Below, in pieces: positions 1-6,600 of a stretch of DNA of 8,549 nucleotides. Origin of the DNA: Elusimicrobia bacterium CG06_land_8_20_14_3_00_38_11 (GTDB taxonomy: Bacteria > Elusimicrobiota > UBA8919); NCBI GenBank assembly GCA_002780205.1, contig PEVQ01000266.1, positions 1-8,549 of the forward strand, given 5' to 3'. A program made the position numbers and the translations under genes. A model generated the notes under the pieces. The model saw only the letters and a program-made list of their open reading frames with translations. It did no database searches and was not told where the DNA came from. Position 1 is the first letter of the stretch. Each line of letters starts with the position of its first letter.

Positions 1-14
1 ATTTTAACATCGAG

Positions 15-37
15 ATTCTTCGCCTTCGGCTCAGAAT
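15..37. repeat. Short imperfect palindrome, REP-like
   Basis: The DNA reads as an interrupted hairpin: ATTCT, TC, GCC, loop TTC, GGC, TC, AGAAT. The outer 5 bp and inner 3 bp pair and are separated by a TC/TC internal loop. It lies about 150 bp beyond the ftsA stop codon, outside any gene. The general form resembles small interspersed palindromes found between genes in many bacterial genomes, but no second copy is in the window, so repeat status is inferred. No T-run follows on either strand, so it is not a convincing terminator. Confidence 0.4.
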
Positions 38-96
38 GACATCCTTTTCATGTAAAGTATTTTATGCTCCCCTTAGTAATTGTATCGGAATTTTTT

Positions 97-196
97 GATT
101 ACAGCGATAAAAACAACGATTACGGCGATAAGAGATGTGGTTTATCGCTGTTATCTGCCTTTATATCGCTGTCATCATATCCCGTTATATCGCATC
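97..196. repeat. Array of GCGAT/ATCGC motifs downstream of and into the ftsA end
   Basis: Five copies of GCGAT or its complement start at 104, 125, 144, 165 and 189, about 19 to 24 bp apart. The first two are in one orientation as near-identical 14-mers (GATTACAGCGATAA at 97-110, GATTACGGCGATAA at 118-131). The last three are inverted. ACAGCGATAAA (101-111) and TTTATCGCTGT (141-151) are a perfect 11 bp inverted repeat. The last copy overlaps the final codons and stop of ftsA. The array lies in the gap where ftsZ would be expected next. It could be a binding-site array, an RNA hairpin or simple repeat expansion; the sequence alone does not decide. No T-run follows the hairpin. Confidence 0.6.
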
Positions 197-1408
197 TTCA
201 AATAATTTTTTGAGTTTTGTAAATAATCCCGGCTTTTTAGAAATATATCTTGAGGATCTTTCCAACTCCGAAAAATTTACTTTTACAAGGCCGATTGCGC
301 AGGCAAAAGACGGGTCGGCAAGTCCGCTAACAGAACCCTTGATGTACTGGGGAATACCGATAATCGTCGGCAAATCCAAAATTTGCTCGCAGGCCTCTTT
401 CATACCGAGAATCTGACACGCACCGCCTGTAATAATAACTCCGGATGATATTAAATCTTTGTACGGCGAACTTGTAATTTCGTCGTCAACAAAGGAAAGT
501 ATTTCCTCCACGCGCGGTTTTATTATATCGCATAATGTTTTTCGCGTTACCGTTTTTTGGGTACGGCCGTCCACGGATAAATATGTTATTTCCTCTTTGG
601 CATCTATAAGCGAAGTGATGGCGGAACCATATTTTTCCTTTATGTCTTTTGCGACCGCGGCGGAAGTTCTCAAGCCGTGCGATATATCGCTGGTTATATC
701 GTCGCCGCCGAGGGCAATCTCTCTTATGTACCTGCTTGATTTATCAAAATAAATCGCTATGTCTGTCGTCTGAGCGCCCATATCAATAAGCACACAACCG
801 ATTTTTTTTTCTTCCGGCGAAACAGTAACTTCCCCCGCAGCCAGTATGTTTGATACGAATTCTTTACAAACAAAACCGGCATCATTAACGCATTTTTGCA
901 AATTATTTATGTATGATTTCACACCCGTTACTATGTGAACATCCACCGAAAGATGAGAACCCTGCAAACCTATCGGGTCTTCAATGCCCTTCTGTCCGTC
1001 AACGGAAAATTCCTGCGGTATAGTGTGAATGATTTCTCTATCGGTCGGAAGCATAATCGCTTTTGCGGAAGTTATAACCTGCGAGATATCATCGTGAATT
1101 ATTTCCTTATCCGTTCTGACTACATTTATTGCCGTGGAATGATTTATGGAGTTTATATGCTGTCCTTTTATTCCTACTACAACTTCGCCGATAGTTTCGT
1201 CTGCCATAGTTTCAGCAGCATCAACTGCCTCCTCAATTGCTTTTACGGTTTCTCTTATGTTCGCGACGGAACCCTTGTTTAGACCGCGGCAAACAGCGGA
1301 ACCGATTCCGATAATTTCCGGTATATCCGACTCAAATTTTTTTGCAATTACACAGGCAACTTTTGACGACCCGACATCAAGCCCAGCAACAATTTTTTCT
1401 CTTGACAT
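185..1408 (-). CDS. ftsA: Cell division protein FtsA
   Basis: FtsA is the actin-like ATPase that anchors FtsZ filaments to the inner membrane and recruits later divisome proteins. The 407-residue length is normal for the family. Visible features in order: phosphate-1 loop DVGSSKV (11-17); the SHS2/1C region at about 80-165 with the characteristic segment IIHTIPQEFSVDGQ (126-139); phosphate-2 CVLIDMGAQTTDI (205-217); GGD at 234-236; adenosine loop GVIITGGACQILGM (323-336); and a C-terminal basic amphipathic stretch GLFTKLKKLFEDAI (394-407), which fits the membrane-targeting helix. The ATG at 1408 gives the usual N-terminus directly before the phosphate loop, but no clear Shine-Dalgarno precedes it because a short-repeat array occupies the upstream gap. 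It is last in the visible murB-ddl-ftsQ-ftsA order, 103 bp after ftsQ. Confidence 0.96.
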   Translation of the reverse strand: MSREKIVAGLDVGSSKVACVIAKKFESDIPEIIGIGSAVCRGLNKGSVANIRETVKAIEEAVDAAETMADETIGEVVVGIKGQHINSINHSTAINVVRTDKEIIHDDISQVITSAKAIMLPTDREIIHTIPQEFSVDGQKGIEDPIGLQGSHLSVDVHIVTGVKSYINNLQKCVNDAGFVCKEFVSNILAAGEVTVSPEEKKIGCVLIDMGAQTTDIAIYFDKSSRYIREIALGGDDITSDISHGLRTSAAVAKDIKEKYGSAITSLIDAKEEITYLSVDGRTQKTVTRKTLCDIIKPRVEEILSFVDDEITSSPYKDLISSGVIITGGACQILGMKEACEQILDLPTIIGIPQYIKGSVSGLADPSFACAIGLVKVNFSELERSSRYISKKPGLFTKLKKLFEDAI

Positions 1409-1426
1409 AATAACATCAGTGAGAAA

Positions 1427-1495
1427 GTGGTTAAGTGGTTAAGTGGTTAGGTGGTTAGTTTTCACTAATCACTAATCACTAATCACTAATCACTA
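1427..1495. repeat. Facing 8-mer and 7-mer tandem arrays between ftsQ and ftsA
   Basis: On the plus strand four copies of GTGGTTAR (1427-1458) are followed by 4.7 copies of CACTAAT (1463-1495). The two arrays are imperfect reverse complements. In the ftsQ-to-ftsA transcript the centre reads GTGATTAGT, GAAA, ACTAACCAC: a 9 bp stem with one A-C mismatch closed by a GNRA-type loop. The outer units continue to pair with about one bulged base per unit, because 7-mers face 8-mers. The array fills most of the intergenic gap and ends 18 bp before the ftsA start codon. It may affect ftsA translation or mRNA stability. It may equally be a neutral, unstable repeat. Confidence 0.8.
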
Positions 1496-1511
1496 TCGTT
1501 ACCACTGCCCC

Positions 1512-2276
1512 CTACTTTGCTTTTACAACAATCTCTTTATTTTCGTCTGAAAAATCACGCATATTTATATACTGCGCTTTTTTACCTTTTGTTTCCAAAT
1601 CGGCAATGACTTTTTCAAGGTAGGAAATTTTTGACTCAACATTCTGCGCCAAACCGATACAAACCTTACAATTATCACCTATAAAAAAAACAATGTCATC
1701 CGGCGAAACCGCCGTAATTCCGCTAATTTCTTTATGAATAGGCAAATCAGAAACATTTTTGAGAAATTTCAAGCAGGCAGTTTTATTTTCCGCCGTTAAA
1801 CTATCCGTAATTTTCGGAAGCACTCTATAACTCTCCGGCAGGACAAATAATTTCAGGTTCTCGTCTATGCCGACTCTCTTGTTTGATACTTTTATTTCCG
1901 CAAGAGGGAGCCGTTCTTCAATTTCGGCGGTTATTTTATTCGGAAGCCGCTTGCTTATTTTTACATCTTTCACAGCGGGAAATTTTTCCTTTAACTGCAG
2001 TTCCCTGCTTTTTAGTTTGAGCAGAAATATATTTTTGCCTTCAAAATCCAGATAACCCAGAATTGCCGATTTATCCGTAATACCGATTCCTTTTACTTCT
2101 ATTGATTTTACATTAAAAATCGGAGATGTCAACAAAAATTTTGATATTTTATTCACGGCAAAACTTAAAACAGAAAATAAAACAATTACCGCCGTGATTT
2201 TAATCAACAGGTTTTTTCTCTTTTTACTTCGCTCAATTTTTGCTTTGAGCCGCACTCTAACTTTGTGTTTTTTCAT
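1512..2276 (-). CDS. ftsQ: Cell division protein FtsQ (POTRA domain)
   Basis: FtsQ is a bitopic inner-membrane protein that links the cytoplasmic divisome to FtsB/FtsL and the septal wall synthase. The 254 residues show the expected layout: a strongly basic cytoplasmic N-terminus (1-25), one hydrophobic segment (about 25-48), then a periplasmic POTRA domain (about 53-125) with FNVKSIEVKGI at its start and FPAVKDVKISKRLPNKITAEIEE-type sequence at its end, split here as FPAVKDVKISKRLP (99-112) and NKITAEIEER (113-122). The beta domain follows (about 126-250). The ATG lies 20 bp inside the end of ddl, so translation is probably coupled to ddl; no strong ribosome binding site is visible. Identity rests on topology, POTRA pattern and position between ddl and ftsA, since FtsQ is poorly conserved. 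Confidence 0.92.
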   Translation of the reverse strand: MKKHKVRVRLKAKIERSKKRKNLLIKITAVIVLFSVLSFAVNKISKFLLTSPIFNVKSIEVKGIGITDKSAILGYLDFEGKNIFLLKLKSRELQLKEKFPAVKDVKISKRLPNKITAEIEERLPLAEIKVSNKRVGIDENLKLFVLPESYRVLPKITDSLTAENKTACLKFLKNVSDLPIHKEISGITAVSPDDIVFFIGDNCKVCIGLAQNVESKISYLEKVIADLETKGKKAQYINMRDFSDENKEIVVKAK

Positions 2277-3174
2277 TTAAGGACAACTCTATAATTTTTT
2301 TCAGCAATTTTCCGAATGTATAACCGTCGTACTTTGCCGACTCGGGAAAAAGAGATGTTGCGGTCATTCCGGGGATTGTATTGACTTCCAAAACATAAAT
2401 TTTATTTTTTCTGTCAACAATCATATCGACACGGGACATCGCGCGGCAACCGAGTGATTTGTGCGCCAAAAATCCAAGTTGCTTTACTTTATAAATAATT
2501 TTTTGAGAAAGCCGAGGCGGAATTAAATGCCAGGAGCCGCCGGCGGCATACTTTGAGTAAAAATCATAAAATTCATTTTTTGGAATAATTTCTATCGGCG
2601 AAAGCGGTTGAGCACCCAAAATCGGAACCGTTATTTCCGTTCCCTCTATATATTCCTCTGCAATTGCTTCATCGTCGTATTTTAATGCGTTTTTTATCGC
2701 TTTTTTCAGTTGAGATTTTTTTCTGACAATTGTAATTCCTATTGCCGAACCCTGTTTTGCAGGCTTTATAACTACGGGTAGACGGGAGATGGTAGACGGT
2801 AGACGGGAAACAGATGTAATAACTTGCCATTTGGGAGTAGGAATGTTTTCAGATTCAAAAATTTTTTTTGAATAGATTTTATTCATAGCCAGAGCCGATG
2901 CCAAAACCCCAGAACCGCTGTACGAAATTCCCAAAATTTCCAGAAGTCCTTGCATCGTTCCGTCTTCACCGAAAGGTCCGTGCAGGGCAATAAAAGCAAA
3001 ATCAATTTTTGACAATAAAAGTTTTTTTATGAAATCCTTTTTGCCGGAGTCAATAAGCACCGTAGAAAATTTTTCCTTTTTCAACGCTTTGGCAATAGCG
3101 GCACCCGTTTTCAGCGAAACTTCCCGTTCCGATGATTTCCCGCCGTAAATAACCCCGATTTTTTTTATTTTCAT
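2257..3174 (-). CDS. ddl: D-alanine--D-alanine ligase
   Basis: Ddl joins two D-alanines using ATP, giving the dipeptide that MurF adds to the peptidoglycan precursor in the cytoplasm. The 305-residue length is typical. Features: N-terminal GVIYGGKSSEREVSLKTG (7-24); HGPFGEDGTMQG (65-76); SGSGVLASALAMNK (86-99); ATP-grasp segments VVIKPAKQGSAIG (134-146) and IAEEYIEGTEITV (171-183); YSKYAAGG around 206-213; RVDM (248-251); and the Mg/substrate loop LEVNTIPGMT (262-271). All key regions are present, so it should be active. Residues 121-132 are unusual because they are encoded by a heptamer tandem repeat. The ATG is 10 nt after the HEPN gene stop at 3185, without a strong Shine-Dalgarno. A truncated copy of the first 14 codons lies at 4304-4344. 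Confidence 0.97.
   Translation of the reverse strand: MKIKKIGVIYGGKSSEREVSLKTGAAIAKALKKEKFSTVLIDSGKKDFIKKLLLSKIDFAFIALHGPFGEDGTMQGLLEILGISYSGSGVLASALAMNKIYSKKIFESENIPTPKWQVITSVSRLPSTISRLPVVIKPAKQGSAIGITIVRKKSQLKKAIKNALKYDDEAIAEEYIEGTEITVPILGAQPLSPIEIIPKNEFYDFYSKYAAGGSWHLIPPRLSQKIIYKVKQLGFLAHKSLGCRAMSRVDMIVDRKNKIYVLEVNTIPGMTATSLFPESAKYDGYTFGKLLKKIIELSLNEKTQS
2777..2807. repeat. Heptamer tandem repeat inside ddl
   Basis: Units on the plus strand are GGTAGAC, GGGAGAT, GGTAGAC, GGTAGAC and a partial GGG: 4.4 copies of a 7-mer. In the ddl frame it encodes the low-complexity stretch SRLPSTISRLP just before the ATP-grasp strand VVIKPA. The peptide SRLP recurs with a 7-residue (21 nt) spacing, which keeps frame. 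Gain or loss of one unit would shift the frame and inactivate ddl, whereas three units would be tolerated. The position is at an expected surface loop between the N-terminal and ATP-grasp domains. Confidence 0.8.
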
Positions 3175-3184
3175 AGTTTCTATC

Positions 3185-3592
3185 TTAAAGCAAAAACTGC
3201 ATCGCCCATTGATAATATCTCTCTGCTCGTTTTAAAATTTCCTGTGCTTCCTTCTCCGTAAATAATCTGTCTTCGTATTCAACCAAGTTTTTCATATTGA
3301 TTATTTTCAACAAAATATCTGCGTACTTTTTTATATTTTCATCATTTATATGTTCAATCATAAGCGAAATTACAGCACAATGGTCACTGCTGGTGCATCG
3401 TATTCCATTTTTATAAACAAGAATCGCATCTGTAACTGAAATAGCACAATGGATTGCCTCTAATCCAACTGAATGCCAATTACATTTGGTATATGCCAAA
3501 AGCATTCCTTCGTAAAAATCTTGTGCCTTCTTTTTGTAAATAGTATGTTTTGCTTTATCAACTTTACAAAACAAAGTTTTTTTAGGACTCAC
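3185..3592 (-). CDS. HEPN-domain protein, probable RNase toxin of an MNT/HEPN pair (module 1)
   Basis: HEPN proteins are small all-helical domains, often RNases, and frequently toxins paired with a minimal nucleotidyltransferase (MNT). The 135-residue sequence is helical throughout and has R65 and H71 in GIRCTSSDH, an R-X5-H spacing within the R-X4-6-H catalytic pattern of HEPN RNases. It shares with the second HEPN here (6815-7234) the blocks IHxxIxxxDAxxVY before the catalytic motif and KNxxEYExRL near residues 101-110. The start is GTG at 3592, overlapping the MNT stop as GTGA, with AGGGGAG about 11 nt upstream; this indicates translational coupling. The stop is 10 nt before ddl. Toxin activity and tRNA or mRNA as target are inferred from the family. 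It could instead be a catalytically silent partner domain. Confidence 0.82.
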   Translation of the reverse strand: MSPKKTLFCKVDKAKHTIYKKKAQDFYEGMLLAYTKCNWHSVGLEAIHCAISVTDAILVYKNGIRCTSSDHCAVISLMIEHINDENIKKYADILLKIINMKNLVEYEDRLFTEKEAQEILKRAERYYQWAMQFLL

Positions 3593-4206
3593 GATGTTAT
3601 TATCTCCCCTATGGTTTCCCCGGAAATATACCTTCCTGTTTTTACAACATTTGCCAGTAATTTATCACCGCCGGCATACCTTTTTTTGAATTCACTTTTG
3701 CTGACAATATACGGCGAAATAACATTACCGTAATATCTCATAAAGTACTCATTCTTGTTTTCAATTTTTTGCTTAATTATTTTTTCATTTTCCTTATCGT
3801 CGGTAATTACAAGAACATCTATATCGCTATGTGGTTTTTCTTTCCCCTTCACTAAACTACCGAAAAGTATTATGGATGCAATACCTTTAGATTTTAATTT
3901 TTTAAGTTCTAATGCTAAATTTTCAATAAGTGATTTTTCTCGACTGAAAAGCGGGACAATAATCTCTTTTACAATATAAGTATCTTTTTTCAAACTATAT
4001 AAATATGTATTGCTGAATTTTCGCATAGTAAGAATTCCTTCCTGATGTAATTCTTTAAGAATTTTATTACACTGCCAATGATTTACAGCGGCACCTCTTG
4101 CTATTTCGCGGCCGCTTTGCTCCCGTGTCTGCGAAATAAGATATCTCAATATTTTTACCTTTGTTTTTTGGCTGAGTATGTTATCCAATATTCTCTGATA
4201 TCTCAT
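3589..4206 (-). CDS. Winged-helix/MNT nucleotidyltransferase, probable antitoxin and autorepressor (module 1)
   Basis: The protein combines an N-terminal winged-helix domain (about residues 5-75, with a recognition region near GREIARGAAVNHWQCNKIL) and a C-terminal polymerase-beta-like MNT domain. The nucleotidyltransferase signature is LFGSLVKGKEKPHSDIDVLV: GS at 116-117 and D128/D130, the GS-X10-D-X-D pattern. YGNVISPYIVSKSEF follows at about 159-173. MNT antitoxins are known to silence HEPN toxins by adenylylation. The fused wHTH suggests that this one also represses its own operon. I chose the ATG at 4206 (205 residues) because AGGA lies 4 nt upstream and the N-terminus then aligns ungapped with the paralogue at 7238-7840, both reaching KTKVKI at residues 14-19. 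An upstream in-frame TTG at 4239 would put coding sequence across the operator palindromes. Confidence 0.85.
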   Translation of the reverse strand: MRYQRILDNILSQKTKVKILRYLISQTREQSGREIARGAAVNHWQCNKILKELHQEGILTMRKFSNTYLYSLKKDTYIVKEIIVPLFSREKSLIENLALELKKLKSKGIASIILFGSLVKGKEKPHSDIDVLVITDDKENEKIIKQKIENKNEYFMRYYGNVISPYIVSKSEFKKRYAGGDKLLANVVKTGRYISGETIGEIITS

Positions 4207-4220
4207 ACATTCCTGTTTGA

Positions 4221-4258
4221 TGTCTACTTTTGTAGACAACTGTCTACTTTTGCAGACA
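4221..4258. promoter_or_regulatory. Tandem operator palindromes upstream of MNT module 1
   Basis: Two 18 bp inverted repeats occur exactly 20 bp apart. TGTCTAC-TTTT-GTAGACA (4221-4238) is perfect; TGTCTAC-TTTT-GCAGACA (4241-4258) has one change in one arm. They sit between the -10 box and the start codon of the wHTH-MNT gene, where bound protein would block initiation. A spacing of two helical turns would put two dimers on the same face of the DNA. The likely ligand is the encoded winged-helix antitoxin, by analogy with toxin-antitoxin autoregulation; that assignment is inference. Confidence 0.82.
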
Positions 4259-4285
4259 TTATAGTAAACGCATATAATTAGTCAA
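4258..4285 (-). promoter_or_regulatory. Sigma-70-type promoter of MNT/HEPN module 1
   Basis: On the minus strand TTGACT (4285-4280) and a consensus TATAAT (4263-4258) are separated by 16 bp. The -10 box abuts the first operator palindrome, and the start site should fall within the operators. It is the best promoter match in the window and reads into MNT, HEPN, ddl, ftsQ and ftsA. The -35 box overlaps the stop codon of the truncated ddl fragment. Confidence 0.75.
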
Positions 4286-4344
4286 GCAAAATGAAATCTG
4301 AAAGATTTCCTGCCATAAATAACCCCGATTTTTTTTATCTTCAT
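4282..4344 (-). pseudogene. Truncated second copy of the ddl 5' end
   Basis: The reading frame starts MKIKKIGVIYGRKS, matching intact ddl (MKIKKIGVIYGGKS), then leaves the homology and stops after 20 residues. At DNA level 4304-4344 matches 3134-3174 at 38 of 41 positions without gaps. It begins 6 nt after the endonuclease stop codon, the tight spacing expected if the R-M genes once led directly into ddl. Beyond position 4304 the sequence turns into the promoter of MNT module 1. It is a remnant of an R-M-to-ddl junction. It cannot make a functional ligase, but its ATG could still be translated into a leader-like peptide. Confidence 0.85.
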
Positions 4345-4350
4345 AAATTT

Positions 4351-5508
4351 TTATAATTTCATTAATGTACTTAAAAATTCACTGCTTTTTTGCTTATTTA
4401 TTTTATTGTTTGGCGAAAGAATTAATAGATGAATTGTCTCACCTTCAAATTGAGTAACGCCTCTTGAATTCCTGCCCGACCAATGTTTTAAAATAATAGT
4501 TGATTTAAGTAAATCTGTTTGAAACATTGACACAAGAATTTGATTAACTATTTTATTGGGCTCTATTCCAATAAAATAAAACATAAATACAGATTTTTCT
4601 TCAGATAAAAACTCGAGCAATTTATCAATGTTATATGCCTTTGGATTTGAACTTAGCACCATTATTTTAGTCTTTATATCTGTCGCTGTATTATACTTGT
4701 CAAATATTCTAATGTAATCACCAAGGCTGTTCTTTGTTCTAAAACTCGGAATTATTTTATTGCTATTATGAAGCGCTTTAATCAAACTGGCTCTAAGTTT
4801 TTCATCTTCGCCAGCGATTAGATATTCGATAATCCTTCCGCGGATATTAACATTTTCAATAAATCCTGCTATTAGAATTTCATTTTTGTATTGCTTAACT
4901 TTTGAATCTAATTCAGATTTTAGTTGTAAATATTCTTTTGATTCAGTAAATTTGATTGCTCTTTCTGGTGCAGCACTGATTAAAGTTTTTGCAATTGAGG
5001 AAATTTTGAATTTTTTTCCAGAGGGACTGATATTATTTGTCGCTTCAACTAAACGTACAAGGTTGCCGTCAAAACCCAATTCAGTATGAATGCTAAACAA
5101 TTTTTCAAAATTTTCCGGTGAATTACTTAAACCGCTAAATTCTTTTACAATATCCGAACCATTAAGACTGCCTCTGATATTGTCAACCCTAAGATCCTGG
5201 GAACTATGACTAATTTTCTGTAAAAATGTTGTATTACCTATGTAGAGAATATTTTTCTTTAGGGTTACCAAACAAACCAAAAAAGGCAAATCATCATATT
5301 TTTGAAGGTTTGAAAGAGAAATAACTGTATTTGAAAAACCAGAAGAAGATGAATAACTGAAACGAACAGAAAAATATCCAGAATAATAAACAGACCTATC
5401 TCTTGTTAGTTTAAATTTTCTCTGTGCTTTTTTTATCAGAAGTGCTTTATTACCGATTCCATCATTTGATTTAATAAAATCAATAAATGAAAAAACATCT
5501 TTATTCAT
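4351..5508 (-). CDS. Probable type II restriction endonuclease paired with the adjacent methyltransferase
   Basis: This 385-residue soluble protein begins at an ATG overlapping the methyltransferase stop (ATGA), with GGTGA just upstream, so the two are co-translated. That arrangement and the absence of any other partner indicate the cognate endonuclease of a type II system. The sequence has conspicuous blocks that look family-conserved: RDRSVYYSGYFSVRFSYSSS (37-56), LQKYDDLPFLVCLV (68-81), ISHSSQDLRVDNIRGS (99-114) and LKHWSGRNSRGVTQFEGE (340-357). I could not place a clear PD-(D/E)XK, HNH, GIY-YIG or HKD motif, so the nuclease fold and recognition sequence are unassigned. No signal peptide or membrane segment is evident. 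It ends 6 nt before the truncated ddl copy. Confidence 0.68.
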   Translation of the reverse strand: MNKDVFSFIDFIKSNDGIGNKALLIKKAQRKFKLTRDRSVYYSGYFSVRFSYSSSSGFSNTVISLSNLQKYDDLPFLVCLVTLKKNILYIGNTTFLQKISHSSQDLRVDNIRGSLNGSDIVKEFSGLSNSPENFEKLFSIHTELGFDGNLVRLVEATNNISPSGKKFKISSIAKTLISAAPERAIKFTESKEYLQLKSELDSKVKQYKNEILIAGFIENVNIRGRIIEYLIAGEDEKLRASLIKALHNSNKIIPSFRTKNSLGDYIRIFDKYNTATDIKTKIMVLSSNPKAYNIDKLLEFLSEEKSVFMFYFIGIEPNKIVNQILVSMFQTDLLKSTIILKHWSGRNSRGVTQFEGETIHLLILSPNNKINKQKSSEFLSTLMKL

Positions 5509-6593
5509 AATTCACCATTCTTTAACGTGTATGCGAATAAATCTTCCGCTTGTTTTGAATTATTTCTTTTTCCATTTTTTACTTTTTGGTCGCCGAGAGA
5601 ATTTCTTTCCCAAAAAACACCCTCAACATAACCCTGAATTGAAGTATCCTTGTTAGCAATTTCCAACCGCTTTTCAGTTAAACAACCGTATAATTCATCA
5701 ATTTCCACGCCGCTATATTTACGACCTAATTTTTTCGCAACTACTGAAGTAGTACCAACTCCTAAAAATGGATCAAATATAAAATCATTTTTATTGGAAC
5801 TTGCTAACATAATTTTTGCTAAAAGTTTTTCCGGTTTTTGTGTCGGATGGTCGGTATTTTCAGACATAGACCAAAAAGGAATCGTTAAATTGGTCCACAA
5901 ATTTGAGGGATGTGTTAGACGGAATATACCGTTTTCTTCTTGCTGCCAGTCCTTAGGTTGACCATTGGTATCTCTATACGGAGCGAGAACTTTTCTTTTC
6001 AGCATTACTGCATCCGGATTAAATGTATATTTGTTTGAAACCGTCCCGAACCATATATCTTCCGAACAATTTTTCCAATTTGTTTTTGCCCCCCGACCCT
6101 TTTCTCTCTCCCAAGTTATACGGTTTCTTACAATAAAATATTTTAACATTACCCTGAATATCGCACTTGATGATTTCCAATCGCCGCAGATATAAACCGA
6201 TGCAGTCGGTTTTAGTATTTTTCTTAACGGATTAAGCCACGAATCAAGCCAATTTTCATATTCAGCCGCCGACATTTCTTTGAAGATATTTGAATTAAAA
6301 TTTTTATTAAGATTATAGGGCGGGTCGATAAACAACAAATCAACAAAATTTTCCGGCAGATATTTGATAACATCCCGTAAATCCTGATTTATAGTTTTGT
6401 TTTCAATCGTTGAAACACCACACTTTTTAGACAAAACAACCAACTTTTGTTTAAGTGAATTTATTTCATTTTTTGATAATGTAATGGTTCTATTTCTTCC
6501 GGCACGAACTTTTTCTTTTAAAAGTTCATCTTTTACAAAACTTTTTTTTCTCTTTTTAATTTTATAATTCATAAAATTCTGTTTTTTTATCAT
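5505..6593 (-). CDS. Beta-class site-specific DNA methyltransferase (N4-C or N6-A)
   Basis: The enzyme transfers a methyl group from S-adenosylmethionine to an amino group of cytosine or adenine within the recognition site, protecting DNA from the linked endonuclease. In the 362 residues the catalytic motif IV LLFIDPPYNL (86-95) precedes the target-recognition region (about 165-245), then HPTQKPEKLL (249-258) and the SAM-binding motif FDPFLGVGTT (273-282) with GVEID (295-299). Catalytic motif before SAM motif is the beta-class order. DPPY does not by itself separate N6-adenine from N4-cytosine activity. A basic N-terminal extension (1-35) and a tail of about 45 residues flank the core. The ATG at 6593 follows TAGGAGAA, where the TAG ends the murB fragment. 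An in-frame ATG at 6572 is an alternative start. The next gene overlaps by ATGA. Confidence 0.93.
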   Translation of the reverse strand: MIKKQNFMNYKIKKRKKSFVKDELLKEKVRAGRNRTITLSKNEINSLKQKLVVLSKKCGVSTIENKTINQDLRDVIKYLPENFVDLLFIDPPYNLNKNFNSNIFKEMSAAEYENWLDSWLNPLRKILKPTASVYICGDWKSSSAIFRVMLKYFIVRNRITWEREKGRGAKTNWKNCSEDIWFGTVSNKYTFNPDAVMLKRKVLAPYRDTNGQPKDWQQEENGIFRLTHPSNLWTNLTIPFWSMSENTDHPTQKPEKLLAKIMLASSNKNDFIFDPFLGVGTTSVVAKKLGRKYSGVEIDELYGCLTEKRLEIANKDTSIQGYVEGVFWERNSLGDQKVKNGKRNNSKQAEDLFAYTLKNGEL

Positions 6594-6600
6594 TTCTCCT
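6594..6600 (-). promoter_or_regulatory. Ribosome binding site of the methyltransferase, overlapping the murB-fragment stop
   Basis: The minus strand reads TAGGAGAAATG: the stop codon TAG of the murB fragment supplies the first bases of the AGGAG Shine-Dalgarno, and the methyltransferase ATG follows 5 nt after the stop. The spacing from AGGAG to ATG is short (2 nt), so termination-reinitiation from murB may have mattered more than direct initiation. It suggests that the two genes were translationally coupled in the ancestral arrangement. Confidence 0.6.

Noticed and set aside
935..1282. 115-codon open frame on the plus strand
   Set aside because: It lies wholly antisense to ftsA, whose motifs are intact; there is no ribosome binding site and the peptide does not look like a protein.
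4207..4239. Upstream TTG start extending the module 1 MNT protein by 11 residues
   Set aside because: The extension runs across an operator palindrome. The ATG at 4206 has AGGA upstream and aligns exactly with the paralogue's start.
4221..4258. Short CRISPR-like direct repeat (TGTCTACTTTTG twice)
   Set aside because: There are only two copies with a 2 bp gap and internal dyad symmetry, in a promoter; operator is the better explanation.
3134..4344. Target-site duplication flanking MNT/HEPN module 1
   Set aside because: A 41 bp repeat with three mismatches, and a 133 bp repeat with 24 mismatches for module 2, are too long and too diverged for a transposon target duplication, and no transposase is present.
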